This document shows, piece after piece, positions 24,424 through 35,999 of a stretch of DNA of 64,000 nucleotides. The DNA lies in contig NW_025064950.1 of the NCBI RefSeq assembly GCF_019112545.1, forward strand, positions 62,001-126,000. The letters are read 5' to 3'. A program made the position numbers and the translations under genes. The stretch is from Guyanagaster necrorhizus (taxonomy: Eukaryota > Basidiomycota > Agaricomycetes > Agaricales > Physalacriaceae). Each line of letters starts with the position of its first letter. The stretch's first letter is position 1. The notes beneath the pieces were generated by a model, which saw nothing but the letters and a program-made list of their open reading frames with translations, did no database searches and had not been told where the DNA came from.

Positions 24424-25610
24424 TGCTCAGCCTTGCCTTTTACCTCCTCAGGTTTATCATCATTCCTGAGGTCTTCGTCTTTCTTCATTAGCTCAGCAAT
24501 TTGTGCCCAGATGTCCTCTCGCATGCATTTGTTCTTCTTCTCCAGGCAGTTTCATGCCATGTGACCTGGTTGGCCACAATTAAAGCACTTTCCCTCCTTC
24601 TTGAGGTGATCCACATCGATCTGCTTACCTGTTCTGGTACTTGGGCCCTTACCAGTTTGCTTCCCATTATTCTGAGAAGTTGGGGCTGAGCTGCCAGACC
24701 TGGTAGACATGGTCATGTGGGAGGTTGAGGGCTTCGAGCCCTGTCTCTGGTACCTGTGCTGGTCTCACAGGTTTACTGCTTCTGCCTTCTGTCACTGTCA
24801 CTCCTGCTATATTGGGACAATTCATGCCTTTCAATCATCGTATCCAACCAGAACATTATGGCCGAGATCTGAAATAGTCTTAAGGTAATGAGGTGGCAGT
24901 CCCTGCTTCATGTACTCGACCATTCATCCTGAGTTGGTTATATTCTCCCAGACTCTGGCAAGTTTTCCAAGTCGTTCCAACTCATCAAAGTAGTCTGGCA
25001 CCATCTTGTCACCCATCTTGTATTCTTTCATCTTCGACCTGTGGACTTCTCATACAGCAGGGTCCATGAACTTGTTATGGATCATCTGCTTTAGTACTGG
25101 CTATGATGGATATTGGTGATGCTGTTGGCTGGTTGACTAGAAGTTGGGGACCAGCAGTACCCACCATCCTTTGGCCTTGTCTTCAAAGTAGATGGTGGCA
25201 TAGTTTACCTTGTACATGTCATGAAGAAAGTACAAGGCAAAGACCTGGAAATATTGGTTGCAGTCCATAAGGAAACAATCAATATCATCTGAAGCCCCTT
25301 TAAAAGGAAGGGGCTCTTGTTCTAGCATTGGTCTGACATTCAATATCTGCATCTTCGGATCGAGAGGTGATATCAGATTTAGGGGTTCCCCTCCAGGGAG
25401 ACCAGCTCAATCTGTTGGAGGCCCTGAAAAGGAATGTAAGGACCCATCATCAGCAATGGGACTTTTTGACATCGGTGGCTCTTCCTTTTGGACAATCTGC
25501 CCATCTTTGATGGTCCACCCCTGTGCCATTGCTTTGGGGTCGTCCTTCTTCACATCGGTCAGAACTGATCCACTTCCCTCAGCTTCATTGGGTGGTGGTT
25601 GTCCTCCCAA
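24420..25610 (-). pseudogene. G3 gag core and zinc knuckle
   Basis: The gag core (SDDIDCFLMDCNQYFQVF, KAKGWWVLL) lies at 25352-25137. The zinc knuckle lies near 24600-24545, preceded by DVDHLKKEGKCFNCG-type sequence. Unlike G1 and G2 there is no stop codon before the knuckle. The gag stop and pol start again share CAGTGAGC. Confidence 0.65.
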
Positions 25611-25799
25611 TAGTCAGCTCTCTATGCTGGTCCAGGGATTTGAGTGGTAGGTTCTCGGCTGTCTATAGGATCGGGTTAGCTGAGATGCCATGCTGTGGAC
25701 AGCTGATGTGGCAAGCGAATATCTTGATGTCGCTGTTTGAATTGAGAATGCTGTGTTTGCTGACTTGAGTGGCATCACACTTGGTGTCCATGACATCGG

Positions 25800-27420
25800 T
25801 GCCTTTTATTTGCTGAACCTTGGTCAATATGGTGGCATCACCATCATCTGATAGTATAAGAAGTGCTGATTGAAATTAAAAATGGTGTGCTCAGTTGCGG
25901 CATACTGTAAAATCTCCTCTCACTCGATGTGGTCAGCAGCAGTATACCTTTGCCCTAAGGATGATCATAGTCAGCAATCATCCCTCCACAATTCAGCTAC
26001 CTGCTCTTGGTATAACCAAATAAATTCTTCTTTCCGTGCCTCATGTTCTCATCGTTTCTTCTCCTGTTCTTGGTGCATGGTTATACTGACGATGCTTCCC
26101 CATTCAAGGATGGGGTCTACCGTCTAGCTGCCTTGGTCCTCCTCCTCAGCCTTGTCATCCCCTTTAGCCCCCTTGTCAGTGGTCTCCTCAGGGAGGGAAC
26201 TGCCTTGCTGGCTGAAGGTTTCCAGGGTGAATAGGTCAGAGCTGAATACTTGACTCAGTGTCATTGGGTCTGGGTCAAGGAGCAGGCTTCTAGTCAGGCT
26301 GCTCTTCTTCTCCTTCTGCTGGTGGTGCCACTGCTCTGCAATACCGGTGGAAGTTTCTATAGAACTGGGGGCAAAGGAAGAGAGTGGCAATTGGCCCATC
26401 GAGGACCCTTTTGAGGTCTCCAGTGGAGTCAATATGCTTGTGGTCTGATGGTATCCTATCTCTCTAGATGGGGATATCATCAGTTTTGGTGATGGTGTCT
26501 GTCCCATATGATAACAGGCAGTCGTTATCAAGAAGTGTTGGCTCTCTGCCATAATAGTCATCGGCATGAATGACTCCAGCAGCTGGCCCTGTCCAGAGGT
26601 TGGAGTCACTGATGGGAGTGGCTGGTTCCCAGAACAGAGAGTTGAGAGCATTGAGGAACTCAGTGAGAGACTGGAGGGTTGGCCATATTGGGTTTGGTAC
26701 CACTGGACCATGCCTTAGTAGGCATGAGGCTCCTCCCTGTTCCAGTCTGCTGGCTGCTCTTAACACTGCTTGCCAGTATCGGACCTCATCCCTGTTGGTG
26801 TCATCAAAGAAGGGGTCAGGACTACTGACTCTTGTTCCCCTTCCACCACTCCTTGTTGATGAGGCATGTCAGAGTTGATGCCTGTCAGTACTTCTGGTGC
26901 TTGAAGCCATCTGAATGGCATCCAAGGAGTCTCTAGCCCAGCACCCAATTCCAGACTGGATGACAGTTGTCCTTGACACAGTGATACTGTGCTTGGAGGA
27001 GAGAATGAGGGTGTCAGGTTGGGGTCATCAAAACTCTGTAGCCTAAGGGTTTCCAGGGTCTTGGACAATTGCCAACAGGGGTCTTGGAGGATACTCATGT
27101 TGCTGCTGCTGCTCCTCTTCTTCTCTAAGACACTCTTCAGTTGAGCACCTAGGCTCATCTGTTTCTTTGGAGTGTCAGAAGGAGTTTTGGACAGAGGCAG
27201 GGATGTCATGGAGAGGGAGGTCTGGTGTGACATTTCAGAGGATTGTATGAATATGCTGAAATTCTTGGTAGTGTTGAATGGTCCAGGCAGTAATAGATTG
27301 GCATCCACAGCACAGCTGTATGATCACCAATAAACCGATCAAGGTTCCAATGATAGAAGCCAAGAGTTTGAAGAACTCATGAGTAAAGTTTGGATTGGAT
27401 GGATTTAGAGCAGAGGGCAT
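25800..27420 (-). pseudogene. G3 leader with membrane segment and gag linker
   Basis: It begins at an ATG (27420) with MPSALNPSNPNFTHEFFKLL followed by SIIGTLIGLLVIIQLCCG, the hydrophobic counterpart of the G1 leader. The stretches 27308-26760 and 26711-26124 cover the Ser/Pro-rich part and an acidic Glu/Asp run. Frame changes and stops interrupt it. Confidence 0.6.
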
Positions 27421-27476
27421 TCAGTTTCTCAGCATAATTGGGCCTGAGAAAGGGAAGCAAGAAGCTTCGAGCTAAT

Positions 27477-27995
27477 TGTTAAGCTCAAACTCCACATGAC
27501 TATTAACACATGATAAACAGTTTAGAACCTCACACTTTGGGTTAGACTGACTGAGTTCACTGATGTGTTAACAGAGGTGTGTGGTCAAGGTGTTTGCAAG
27601 TCACTCGAGATAGGATGGTAGAGAATAAACTTTAGCTTGAAGCTGGGGTATTACAGTGAGAGCTACGCTACTTAAATACTGTTCTGTTATCATGCTATAA
27701 ATAAATGTTTCACAAAAGATATTGTCTGCTGTAGAGCTGTTACCCCTGCTATTGCCAGGCTCTTCACAAAAGCTGTTGTCTTGCTGTTGTGCTTGTTATC
27801 TTGGCAGTGCAGAATGGGACAAAAGGAGCATCATCTCTCTCTTCACAGCACATAGCATCGCGATAGGAGAGTGACTGACTGGATTGCTGAGCTAAGTGTT
27901 CCCATGGTCCTAAGCACTGGTCTAAGTGCCCTGACTAAGCAAAGATAAGAGTCATTTCCAAGGAGAAAGAAAAGAAAATAGGAAAAATCATAACA
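27477..27995 (-). repeat. G3 5' LTR, 519 bp
   Basis: It starts TGTTAAGCTC and ends ATCATAACA. Its priming complement reads TTAGCTTGAAGCT (27632-27644), one CpG to TpG change from the 3' LTR. The primer-binding site at 27463-27475 is AGCTTCGAGCTAA, identical to G1. Confidence 0.9.
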
Positions 27996-28000
27996 AGAGC

Positions 28001-29920
28001 CGAGTTGCTGTTGAGTGAGCAGAAGAGGCAGAGTATGAAAATACACTCTGAATGAATGGGGCCATGTATGTGGCTCACTTCAGCATTACAGATGGTGTTT
28101 GTAGCATGGGGCAGACTTTTACCAGCATTGGATATGCTGGTGGTCTTTGGACCTGATTCTTGGAGTATCTCTGGTTATATTGAGTCACAGCATAGTCTGT
28201 TGCCACATGCCTCAGGATTTCTGTTCTTTCATCAGTGATGGAATTCAAATATAATTGTCCTAGTTGCAATGCTAGCCAAGTAGCATCATGCCATAAGAAA
28301 TTTACCCTCCTCAGGTAAAACTCCTGGTATTCCTGCATCTGTGCCCTCTTTATTTCCTGCTCCAATTCTTCTTCATCTGTTGTTTCTAGTAGTCCATACT
28401 TGAGGACCCCACTAGGATGAGGTGAATCACTACTCTCAGTTTTCTCTTCCTCTGTTTCCCCTTTATCTCCTTCCTCCTTGAGGAGAAAAATGGTGGATGG
28501 GCCATAGAAACTCCCTGCCCCTTCCAGTTGTATCATCGTTCTAGACCTCTGGCTAGGTGCCCAGCCCAGCAGTTGCAGGATCTGGTGTATAGTTGTAGGC
28601 AGCAGCAGGCTGGCTGCTGATATCAGAGTCATACCTGTTTCTGCCAGTCACTCTTGCCACCTCCACTCACTCATGATAGAGGTGGATGTTTTGTTGGTAG
28701 TCATTATCGATAAGCTGACCAATGACCCTACTTTTGAGAAATCCTTGGAGGGTGCAGGCCAGGATATAGGTATTGCTAGAGATCCAAAGTCCATAGTATC
28801 TGAGGGCAGACTCATCACTTCTGAATGCTGAGTCAGTGCTGGGTGTTTGTCAGGAAGGGGGATATTGTGGTATTGAGAAGCATTGGCCTCTTCTGGTTCA
28901 AGTGTCATCTGCCCAATACTCAGGGATCCCACTTCTTGTGGTACTAGGCTCTCTAAAGATTGGGGAGGAAAGGAAGGAGTCTGCTCATACTGAGGCAAGG
29001 ATGCTGGTGACCTCTGGCCAGAGCCCATACCAGTTAGAGATGTTGACTCTGTCCAGCTGGTCTCTCTCCATCCTTCGCTGGGCATCTCAGTTTTGCTCAT
29101 TATACTTAGTGGCAGCCCTTCTCTGTGACTTCTCCTCTGTGTGGCAGTCCTCATACTCACCACATACTGGCTGCAGATCATCTCGCTGCCTACACTCTTC
29201 TTGTTGTACAGCATTGTTGTAGTTGAAGGGGATGGTAAAGTCTCAAGTTGGGAAGTATCAATGTACAGTCTCTTTCCATCATTCTTGTCATTGCTGTTCA
29301 TCATCTGGCTGGTCTGGGAGATCCTGCTCCACCCTGGTGCTGGTTCTGGTGGGGGAGAGAGCACCATGAGACTGGCTGCAAAGAGTTAAGGGTTGGGATT
29401 GTCGAGCCATTCGAGAGGCATTAAGAGAGTCCTGGGCATGATCAGCAATCCCATGGGTACAGGAGGCAGAAGAGAGGTCAAAGGAGAGGGACTGCTCAAA
29501 GAAGTCCTCTAGGAGATTCTGGTCCTTGCCATGAAGGATCATATTTGGTACAAAGATCCTATATCCTTCTGAGATGTGAGAGTGCTGATTTCTGGGTCAG
29601 AGGGAATGTTGTCCTCCTGCTTCTTTTTGACCATCCCCCTGATGTGAGCTGCTAGGCCTGGCTTCTGGGGGCTGATAGGTTATTCTTCAGGATTCAGGGA
29701 TATCATGGAGAGAGAGATCGGGGGTCATATTTTGTAGTATATACTGAATGTGTTGAAATTTCTGATAGTGTCTGAGAGCCCAGGCAGTAATAGAATGGCA
29801 TCCTCAGCACAGCTGAATGATCACCAGTAGTCCAATCAATGTTCCGATGATAGAGGCAAGGAGTTTAAAGAACTTGTGGTCAAAGTTGGGGTTGTTGTTG
29901 TTAGAAGAGGGCATTTGGTT
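28001..29920 (-). pseudogene. G2 leader and gag linker region
   Basis: The start at about 29913 precedes a hydrophobic segment near 29880-29800, the counterpart of the G1 leader. The stretch at 29542-29288 corresponds to the G1 leader frame around its TAG, but has no stop at that place. The stretch at 28632-28075 holds the conserved linker EYQEFYLRRVNFLWHDA in the second frame. The region ends at the G3 duplication (27996-28000) and resumes left of 19668. Confidence 0.65.
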
Positions 29921-29970
29921 TCTCAGCACAATTGGGCTTGAGAAAGGAAAAGAGAAAGCTTCAAGCTAAT

Positions 29971-30425
29971 TGTTATGTCCAAGCGTCATGTAGACTAATA
30001 CACATGATAAACAGGTGTCCCTTTGCACTTCGAGAGATCAGCTGAGTTCACTAGCATATATTCATACTGGTGTGTCACAAGGTCAAAGGTAGACTTGAGG
30101 TAGAATGGTAGTTATAAACTTTAGCTCAAAGCTGGGGTTTCCAGCAAGAGCAAGCCTTCTTAAATACTGTACATGCTTTGCTATTAATATCTGTCACTTA
30201 TTATGCATTTCTCTGCTCCAACTGCTTGTTGTCCTTGAGCGTCATTACTGTACATAAAAGGCCGATTGTGTATTTGTTATTGAATATTGGTAGCATCAGA
30301 AAACTATGATAAAGTCAACTTGTTGTGATGACTAAGCTGTTCCCACAATCTTCCACACTTATTCTTGATGCTCTGACTAAGCATAAATAGGAGTCAAAAT
30401 GAGAAAATAAGAAAAAATCATAACA
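29971..30425 (-). repeat. G2 5' LTR, 455 bp
   Basis: It starts TGTTATGTCC and ends ATCATAACA, followed by CTGTC. The self-priming complement is TTAGCTCAAAGCT at 30121-30133. The primer-binding site at 29957-29969 is AGCTTCAAGCTAA. Both derive from the G1 version by one CpG change each, on opposite strands. Confidence 0.9.
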
Positions 30426-31408
30426 CTGTCCTGGCAAATAAATGGATAGGTGCAGCCAGAACTTGCTGAGGAGTCTGCCAAAAAGGGTTTTGGCTTCTCC
30501 AATTGCTTAAGCTGCTTCCTACTGATAGTGATTGTTCAGGTGCATGATAAGGAGAAGAAAATGAAGGCTCTCAGTGCCTCTTTGCATTCTATACTACTTC
30601 TGCTATCTTAGTTTCTGTCCATGCTCTGTCCACTAGATCTCTGGCATGCTCTGGCAGTGTGAGATATTGGAGTCCTTTGCTGGTGCCTAACCAGTGGGTG
30701 TCTGCCATTTGCCACTCTCTGAGCCACTGGTAATGTCTAAGCAGATTCTTCTGCCACATAGGTTCACCAGTTGAGGATATATTCATATCTCCTGCCTGGC
30801 TTATATGGATCCACTGTTTTTGATTCAGCAGACTGGGGCTTGCTTTCTCTGAGACTGTATGCATCAACTCTGAAGATGATCTGACCAATGTTCTCCTCTT
30901 AGATTGAGGGACTTTAGGGCATGCTGGCCACAAGGCTGGACTCATCCACCTGCTTAGAGTAAAGCTCAGATAGAGCTTCTGGCATGTGCCCTCAGTAGTA
31001 GTCAGCATTGGAGGTGGCCATATCTCTGGTTGGGAGTTGGCCTATATAGCTGCCATCCTCTTGTACTAACTCTCCCTCATCAGTTGTGGCCAGTTGGATG
31101 ATGAGAGGGGAGGATTCAACTCCTTCTCCTCCAGTTTGTATACTTCTGAATCCTAGAGATCAGATAATATAATCTGTGCTGCTAATGTCAGTGGGTTCTG
31201 AGGCCAGTGGCCAGATGATGATGCTCTCTCACTTCTTCAGTTCACTCCTTCTTCTTCATTCTCTCAGTAACTATATAATATGATATTCAATAATTCCAGT
31301 TACTGTGATGAACAGGCAAGCACCTGTGATGGAGGTGACAATGATATTTCTAAGCATGAGTTTCATATGCTAGTCCTTGGCAAAGTATCATTAGACTGGA
31401 ACATATGA

Positions 31409-31421
31409 AGTCTGGAGCTAA
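31409..31421 (-). other. G4 primer-binding site, covarying self-priming type
   Basis: The sense strand reads TTAGCTCCAGACT next to the LTR. The LTR carries TTAGCTCAAGACT in plus orientation. Both differ from the G1-G3 version (TTAGCTCGAAGCT), and they share the AG to GA change at positions 10-11. Pairing is therefore preserved although the sequence has changed. Confidence 0.55.
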
Positions 31422-31422
31422 T

Positions 31423-32053
31423 TGTTAGGTCTCTACTAAATACTCACAAATATCTAGCACCACTTCTGCCAGGATCCAATTCTGGATTCTGAGTCTGAGT
31501 CTGATTTCAGTATAAAAGAATGATAAGGATGATGAGATAAGCTATAAAGATTTCACAGAGAGGGATGAAGAGTTATAGCTGGTAGATATAATCTGCCATT
31601 GTGGCAAGAGTATTTACACCAGATAGTCAGAAGGTATAGTAGATGTATTAAACCTTAGCTCAAGACTGAGGTACATCAGTGTATACCACTGCCTTAAATA
31701 CTGTCTAAAGAACTCTATGCTCTACAGATAACTATTGTCTGCTTTTCATGTTCTCTGCTCATTGTCTGAGATAACAATAACTGTGTCTCTGCTTTTGTTC
31801 ATCATTGTTACTCTATTATACTATTGCTATTGTGAGTTTTCCATATGCTGCAGTTCCTATTATATTTAAGATGTGAGATAGCAACAATTACTACATTGTT
31901 CCTTGTCATCTTATTGTGTGTTGATGAATAAGGCATAGCCATAGTGTTGTCATGTCTTCATCATCTTTTGTAAGGTTGGTCTGAGGTTGGAATTGATAAG
32001 CATCTGCTTACTAAGCATTGGCAGGTCATAATTTAGGGACAAAAATTGTGACA
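31423..32053 (-). repeat. G4 5' LTR, about 631 bp
   Basis: It starts TGTTAGG next to the primer-binding site and ends AAAATTGTGACA at 32053. It contains the TTAAATACTGT block and, at 31655-31667, TTAGCTCAAGACT, complementary at 12 of 13 positions to the primer-binding site at 31409-31421. No second copy is in the window. The outer end rests on similarity to the A-rich LTR ends of G1-G3. Confidence 0.55.
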
Positions 32054-34456
32054 AGCTGGGATTACTGCATTTAAACCAGAGAAGGTATGATTCATTACAA
32101 CATAGGGTTTTTCTTCCTGCTAAACTATGAATATAGGAAAAACCTTTATTTCTGGTAAGAGCATGAATTCTTCTGGCAAAGGTGGTGACCAGTGTCTTGC
32201 AGCAACGTCTCAATTGCAAAATGCTTGAATCTCACTGATGTCTCTTAGGTCCAAGGCATAATTCTCTGAGTGAGTCTTCTCATTCACTGAGATCAAGAGG
32301 CCAAAACCTATCATGGAGACCATGAATAACTGAGAAAACAAGAGATGTGTTTGGATAAAATTGAAGAATATTGTTTAAACAGTCAGTATTGAAAGGTGTG
32401 TTGACTGCTATAAAGTCTTTTAGTATATATAACATGGTCTGCAAACATGAATTATTAAGTAGATGTGATGGTGGTGCAGGTAGAGAGTTGGAAAATTCAG
32501 TAGATTGAGCAGCTGGAGATGTAGATACAGAAAATAAAGACATATCTGATCAGCCATAGCCCTGTTTGAAATATAGATCAGCATTCTGACCTTTGCTCTT
32601 GCATTTTTGAGATCTTAAGGATTTAAGCTCTGCTGCTGTTATCTTCACTGTTATCTCTTCTAAATTCAATTCTTTATTTAGCTTGGAGAAGATTGACTCA
32701 TTTGATGATATCTCAAATCTGATGTCTCACATCATATTTATTGCCAGCACCATGCCTATAATAATTGATGCATAGATCTTAGCAAAAATCTAAATTTCAA
32801 TTTTCACAAGATACTATTGCTCTTTTGGCAGCAGAGAATGATGTAGATGACAGCCACTTCATGTCTGAAAATGAAATAGATGAGGAGTGAAAGATCTGAG
32901 TAAGAATAGGAACCTGAAGTTTGCTCTAAACATCCATATGGAAAGGACACTTAGCATAGCATAACCAGACTTTCTCATCAATATGGACCACAATAGTAGC
33001 ATCATATGGTGCAGCCTGAAAGACTTCAACTATATATTTGTGATAAGTTTTAAGTTCAGCTTCATGATATAGATAAAGTACTTGAACTCTCTTTGCTCAG
33101 GCATTGTATACTCTGCACCAGTCAGATTCAATTCTAACCAGCTTCTTAGCTAATAAGATGTCTTTTTTAATAATAGCATATTTTACCATGAGCTCCTTGG
33201 CTTTTTCATTATGGTCATACCCTCAGTTCATTAAGGTAAAAAGCTTTAAGAAGTCAATATATTGATTCTAAATAATGAATCACCAAAAGGCTGAGCAATA
33301 GGTTCTGAGAGTGATTGGATCTGGAAAACCATGATGAGATTATCAAATGTCCTTTCAGTAGCATAAACTTGTCTGAGGCAGAATGACTCATTCAGATAAG
33401 GGTCTGAGATTCTAGTAGAGACAATAGATGTCAGATAAGGTGCTTGAACAAGAACTGTCAAAGAAATAAATACTGTTTTTGGTGAGAGGACATCATTGAG
33501 CCTCAGAATGCCAGTGAGCATGGTTGCAATAAAGTTCTGAGATTTGTTAGTAGTTAGTCTTTGGTGAAGGAATTGAAGTTTTGAATATAAAGTTTTGAAT
33601 ATAGAGATGTCCAAGCTGTCTCTTCAACTGCATGAGCTCTAGCACTCTGGCACCATTCTGCAGTGACTTTAGACTTTTCAGTTCACCTCTTTCAACACTC
33701 CTTGATCTCATCCTGAGACAGACCTGACAGAGTGACCTCTCTGTCATCTGCTGCTCTAGTGTTTCAATATAAGAATACATATTGCTTGTTGTCCTTGGAC
33801 CAGTTTGTTTGATCTGTTTCAGCAGAAGTTTGACATAGTCTCTTGCAGCCTCAGATAAGAGACCAAACTGGCAAAGTCTATTCACAAAGTCAAGAATGTT
33901 GATGGTATCTTTAACACAATCTTCAACAAGATCTTCACATCATTTTGCCAATACAGTGGCATTCTTAATATTGGTGGATAAACTTGAGGTTATAAATGAA
34001 ATGTAGATTTGAGTAACAAAAGACATTGACAAAAAGCTCACTAGTGACTTGTACAATAAGAATGCAGTAATACTAGATGAAAGTTGATTAGATGTGATGA
34101 CACCAGAAACTGTATTGATGAGGTTTTATAAAATAGGAATAGAGGCAGAGTCTTGATGTCTGGAATTGATGATTAGAGATTGAGTGACAGTGACAGAGTG
34201 AAGCTTATCTCACTTTGGAGTATAGAATGGAGGTGACGACAAAGCTGAGATACCAATGCTGATGTCTCTCATGAATCAGTCTCAGCTGAAGATTGGCACT
34301 GAGATAGAGATAGTGCCAGTGGCCCATCTTCATGGACAGAGCAGAGCTCCATGTTGACAGAAATTGAAAATGTTTTGAAGTCTGCACAAAGGTCTATAAA
34401 GATGCTTTCTATCTCTGAAATCTGTCTTTATAATGAAACTTTCCTATTATTGTCTA
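32054..34456 (-). other. Unidentified CpG-depleted sequence with decayed coding character
   Basis: This stretch lies between the G4 LTR and the C1 target duplication. Minus-strand open pieces (33885-33547, 33614-33246, 32543-32280, 32219-31950) have protein-like composition: LLSEAARDYVKLLLKQIKQ and VLELMQLKRQLGHLY. Several apparent Trp or Arg codons have become stops. No retroviral motif (RT, protease, integrase, knuckle) was recognised. It could be an old host gene engulfed by the repeat cluster, or a non-conserved part of another mobile element. Confidence 0.35.
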
Positions 34457-34461
34457 TAGGT

Positions 34462-34662
34462 TTTAAAAAAGTGATGCACATTTGTAGGATCTAATAGTAT
34501 ATACTGTTAGCTAATTTGTAGACTCACACAGTGTAGCAATAAGCAGAAATGTGATGAGAGTGCTTGACAGTCCATATTCAGTATATAATATTCATTCTGA
34601 CATAAAGGTGTATTGAGCTCTGCCAGTGGAATATGATGGAGCTTCTGCTTATTAATCCAACA
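34462..34662 (-). repeat. C1 3' LTR, about 201 bp
   Basis: It aligns with 43328-43580 at both ends (TTTAAAAAAGTGATGCAC and TTAATCCAACA) but lacks about 50 bp in the middle. It is preceded by the TAGGT target duplication. Confidence 0.8.
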
Positions 34663-34679
34663 CTCTCCTTCAAGCAGGG

Positions 34680-35800
34680 TAAAGTCTGAATTTAACAGTG
34701 AAGTTTTTCATCTTGGCTAAAGGCAGAGGCTTGGTGAGAGCATCAGCAACTATGTCCTCAGTGGGACAATAAATGAGATGAAAAGATTCTTTGCTAATAA
34801 CCCCACAAATAAAACAAAAATATATATTGATATGTTTTGTTTGAGCATAGTACTGGTGGTCCTTTGAGAGTGCAATGGCCAACTGGTTATCAGAGAACAA
34901 TGCAGAGAGAAAACTTGGGATAGCAAGCAATTGTGCAGTCATCAACATGCACTGCAATAACAGTGATTTTGATCTTTCTGCTTGTAAAAAACAGTCTGAT
35001 CAATGTCACACTACTTGAATCCCAACTTTTCAATCAAAATCACAATGAGACATTGATACCAGCAACAGCCACTCTGCTTGAAACTATACAAAGTCTTTAC
35101 AAGACAGCAAACTTGTCCAGGATAAGAGCCAGAATCAAAATAGTCAGAAGATTGACACATATAGATGATTTCTTCATTGGTGAGCTTTCTATTTAAGTAT
35201 GCATCTTTGATATCAATCTGATGGAGCTCCAAATTAAGTGCAGTGGCCATAGCAAGTATGGAATAAATAGATGCAAGTCTTGTGACAGGAGCATAAGTGT
35301 CAAAGTAGTCAACATCAGAAACTTATGAGAATCCTTGCACTACCAGATGAGCCTTGAACTTGACTATTTCTCTCTCAGCATCCTTTTTAATTCAAAAGAT
35401 CCACTTTGAGCCTACAACATTTGCTCCAACTGGCTTTTCCACAATTTCCAAGTCTCTGCAGCCTTCAGTATTATGGTCTCTTTCTGGATTGCATCTTCCC
35501 ACAAAGGCCAGCCAGGTTGATGCTTCACTTCAGCTAAACTGTATGGCTCTAGAGCCTCAGCCTCTGCTGTCACTATAACTATTGCATACCTCTCAAAGAA
35601 ATCCTTATCTTCAAGCAGCATCAACTAATCTGCTTCTCTCTCCCTCTCAAACACTTGAGGTATATCATTTTCACTGACAATTGGTAACTGAACACAAATG
35701 GATACAACAGGATCACTTAGGCATGCTGATGTACTATCTTTGCCAGATATAAGGTCCAACATCCACTGGCTAGACTTTCAAGCATATTATAAATGAGTTT
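34680..35800 (-). pseudogene. C1 reverse transcriptase and RNase H remnant
   Basis: 35624-35412 holds the RT start (GWPLWEDAIQKE, corresponding to W..A...E). 35250-35011 holds LHQIDIKDAYLNRKLTNEEI and the LVKTLYSFKQSGCCWY block. 34957-34670 holds the RNase H end (DNQLAIALSKDHQYYAQTKH, then VADALTKPLPLAK). Frames are broken between these blocks. Confidence 0.75.
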
Positions 35801-35830
35801 CTTTGACTGTGGATTGAATCATAGGCTGGG

Positions 35831-35996
35831 CTTAAAGATGAAGAACAATAATGAGATCTCAGTCAGCACAGTAAAGGTGTAAATGACTGAGGTATGGCAA
35901 TGTGCAAGAGCAGCTTTTATAGATAATCAAGATAGGTACAAAAAAGATAACTGAGAAAGAGAGAAAATATAAGTATGACCTATAGATCCATCTTCA
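35831..35996 (-). repeat. C2 3' LTR, 166 bp
   Basis: It is the same length as the copy at 40561 and shares AGATGAAGAACAATAATGAG and AGAAAGAGAG blocks. Differences are mainly transitions. Confidence 0.75.
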
Positions 35997-35999
35997 AAC

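Larger units (their letters stand above)
19668..27995 (-). mobile_element. G3: Ty3/Gypsy chromovirus inserted in the gag of G2
   Basis: The two LTRs are both 519 bp (19668-20186 and 27477-27995). They are flanked by AGAGC at 19663-19667 and 27996-28000, a perfect target duplication. The element is 8.33 kb. It keeps more CpG than G2 but far fewer than G1. The order leader, gag, pol, chromodomain is complete but interrupted by stops. Confidence 0.93.
14036..30425 (-). mobile_element. G2: Ty3/Gypsy chromovirus, split by G3
   Basis: The two LTRs are both 455 bp (14036-14490 and 29971-30425). They are flanked by CTGTC at 14031-14035 and 30426-30430, a perfect 5-bp target duplication in G4. Without G3 the element is about 8.06 kb. 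Sense order is leader and gag linker (29.9-28.0 kb), G3 insertion, gag (19.4-18.4 kb), pol (18.4-14.6 kb), chromodomain, LTR. CpG is nearly gone and stops are frequent. Confidence 0.9.
30431..32053 (-). mobile_element. G4, right fragment: 5' LTR, leader and gag start
   Basis: This is the continuation of G4 after the CTGTC duplication that flanks G2. It holds a conserved gag-linker block (MWQKNLLRHYQWLREWQ, about 30760-30710). A leader start with a membrane segment follows (MLRNIIVTSITGACLFITVTGII, near 31360-31290; given as two blocks, MLRNIIVTSITGACL then FITVTGII). Then come a primer-binding site and the LTR. Confidence 0.65.
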
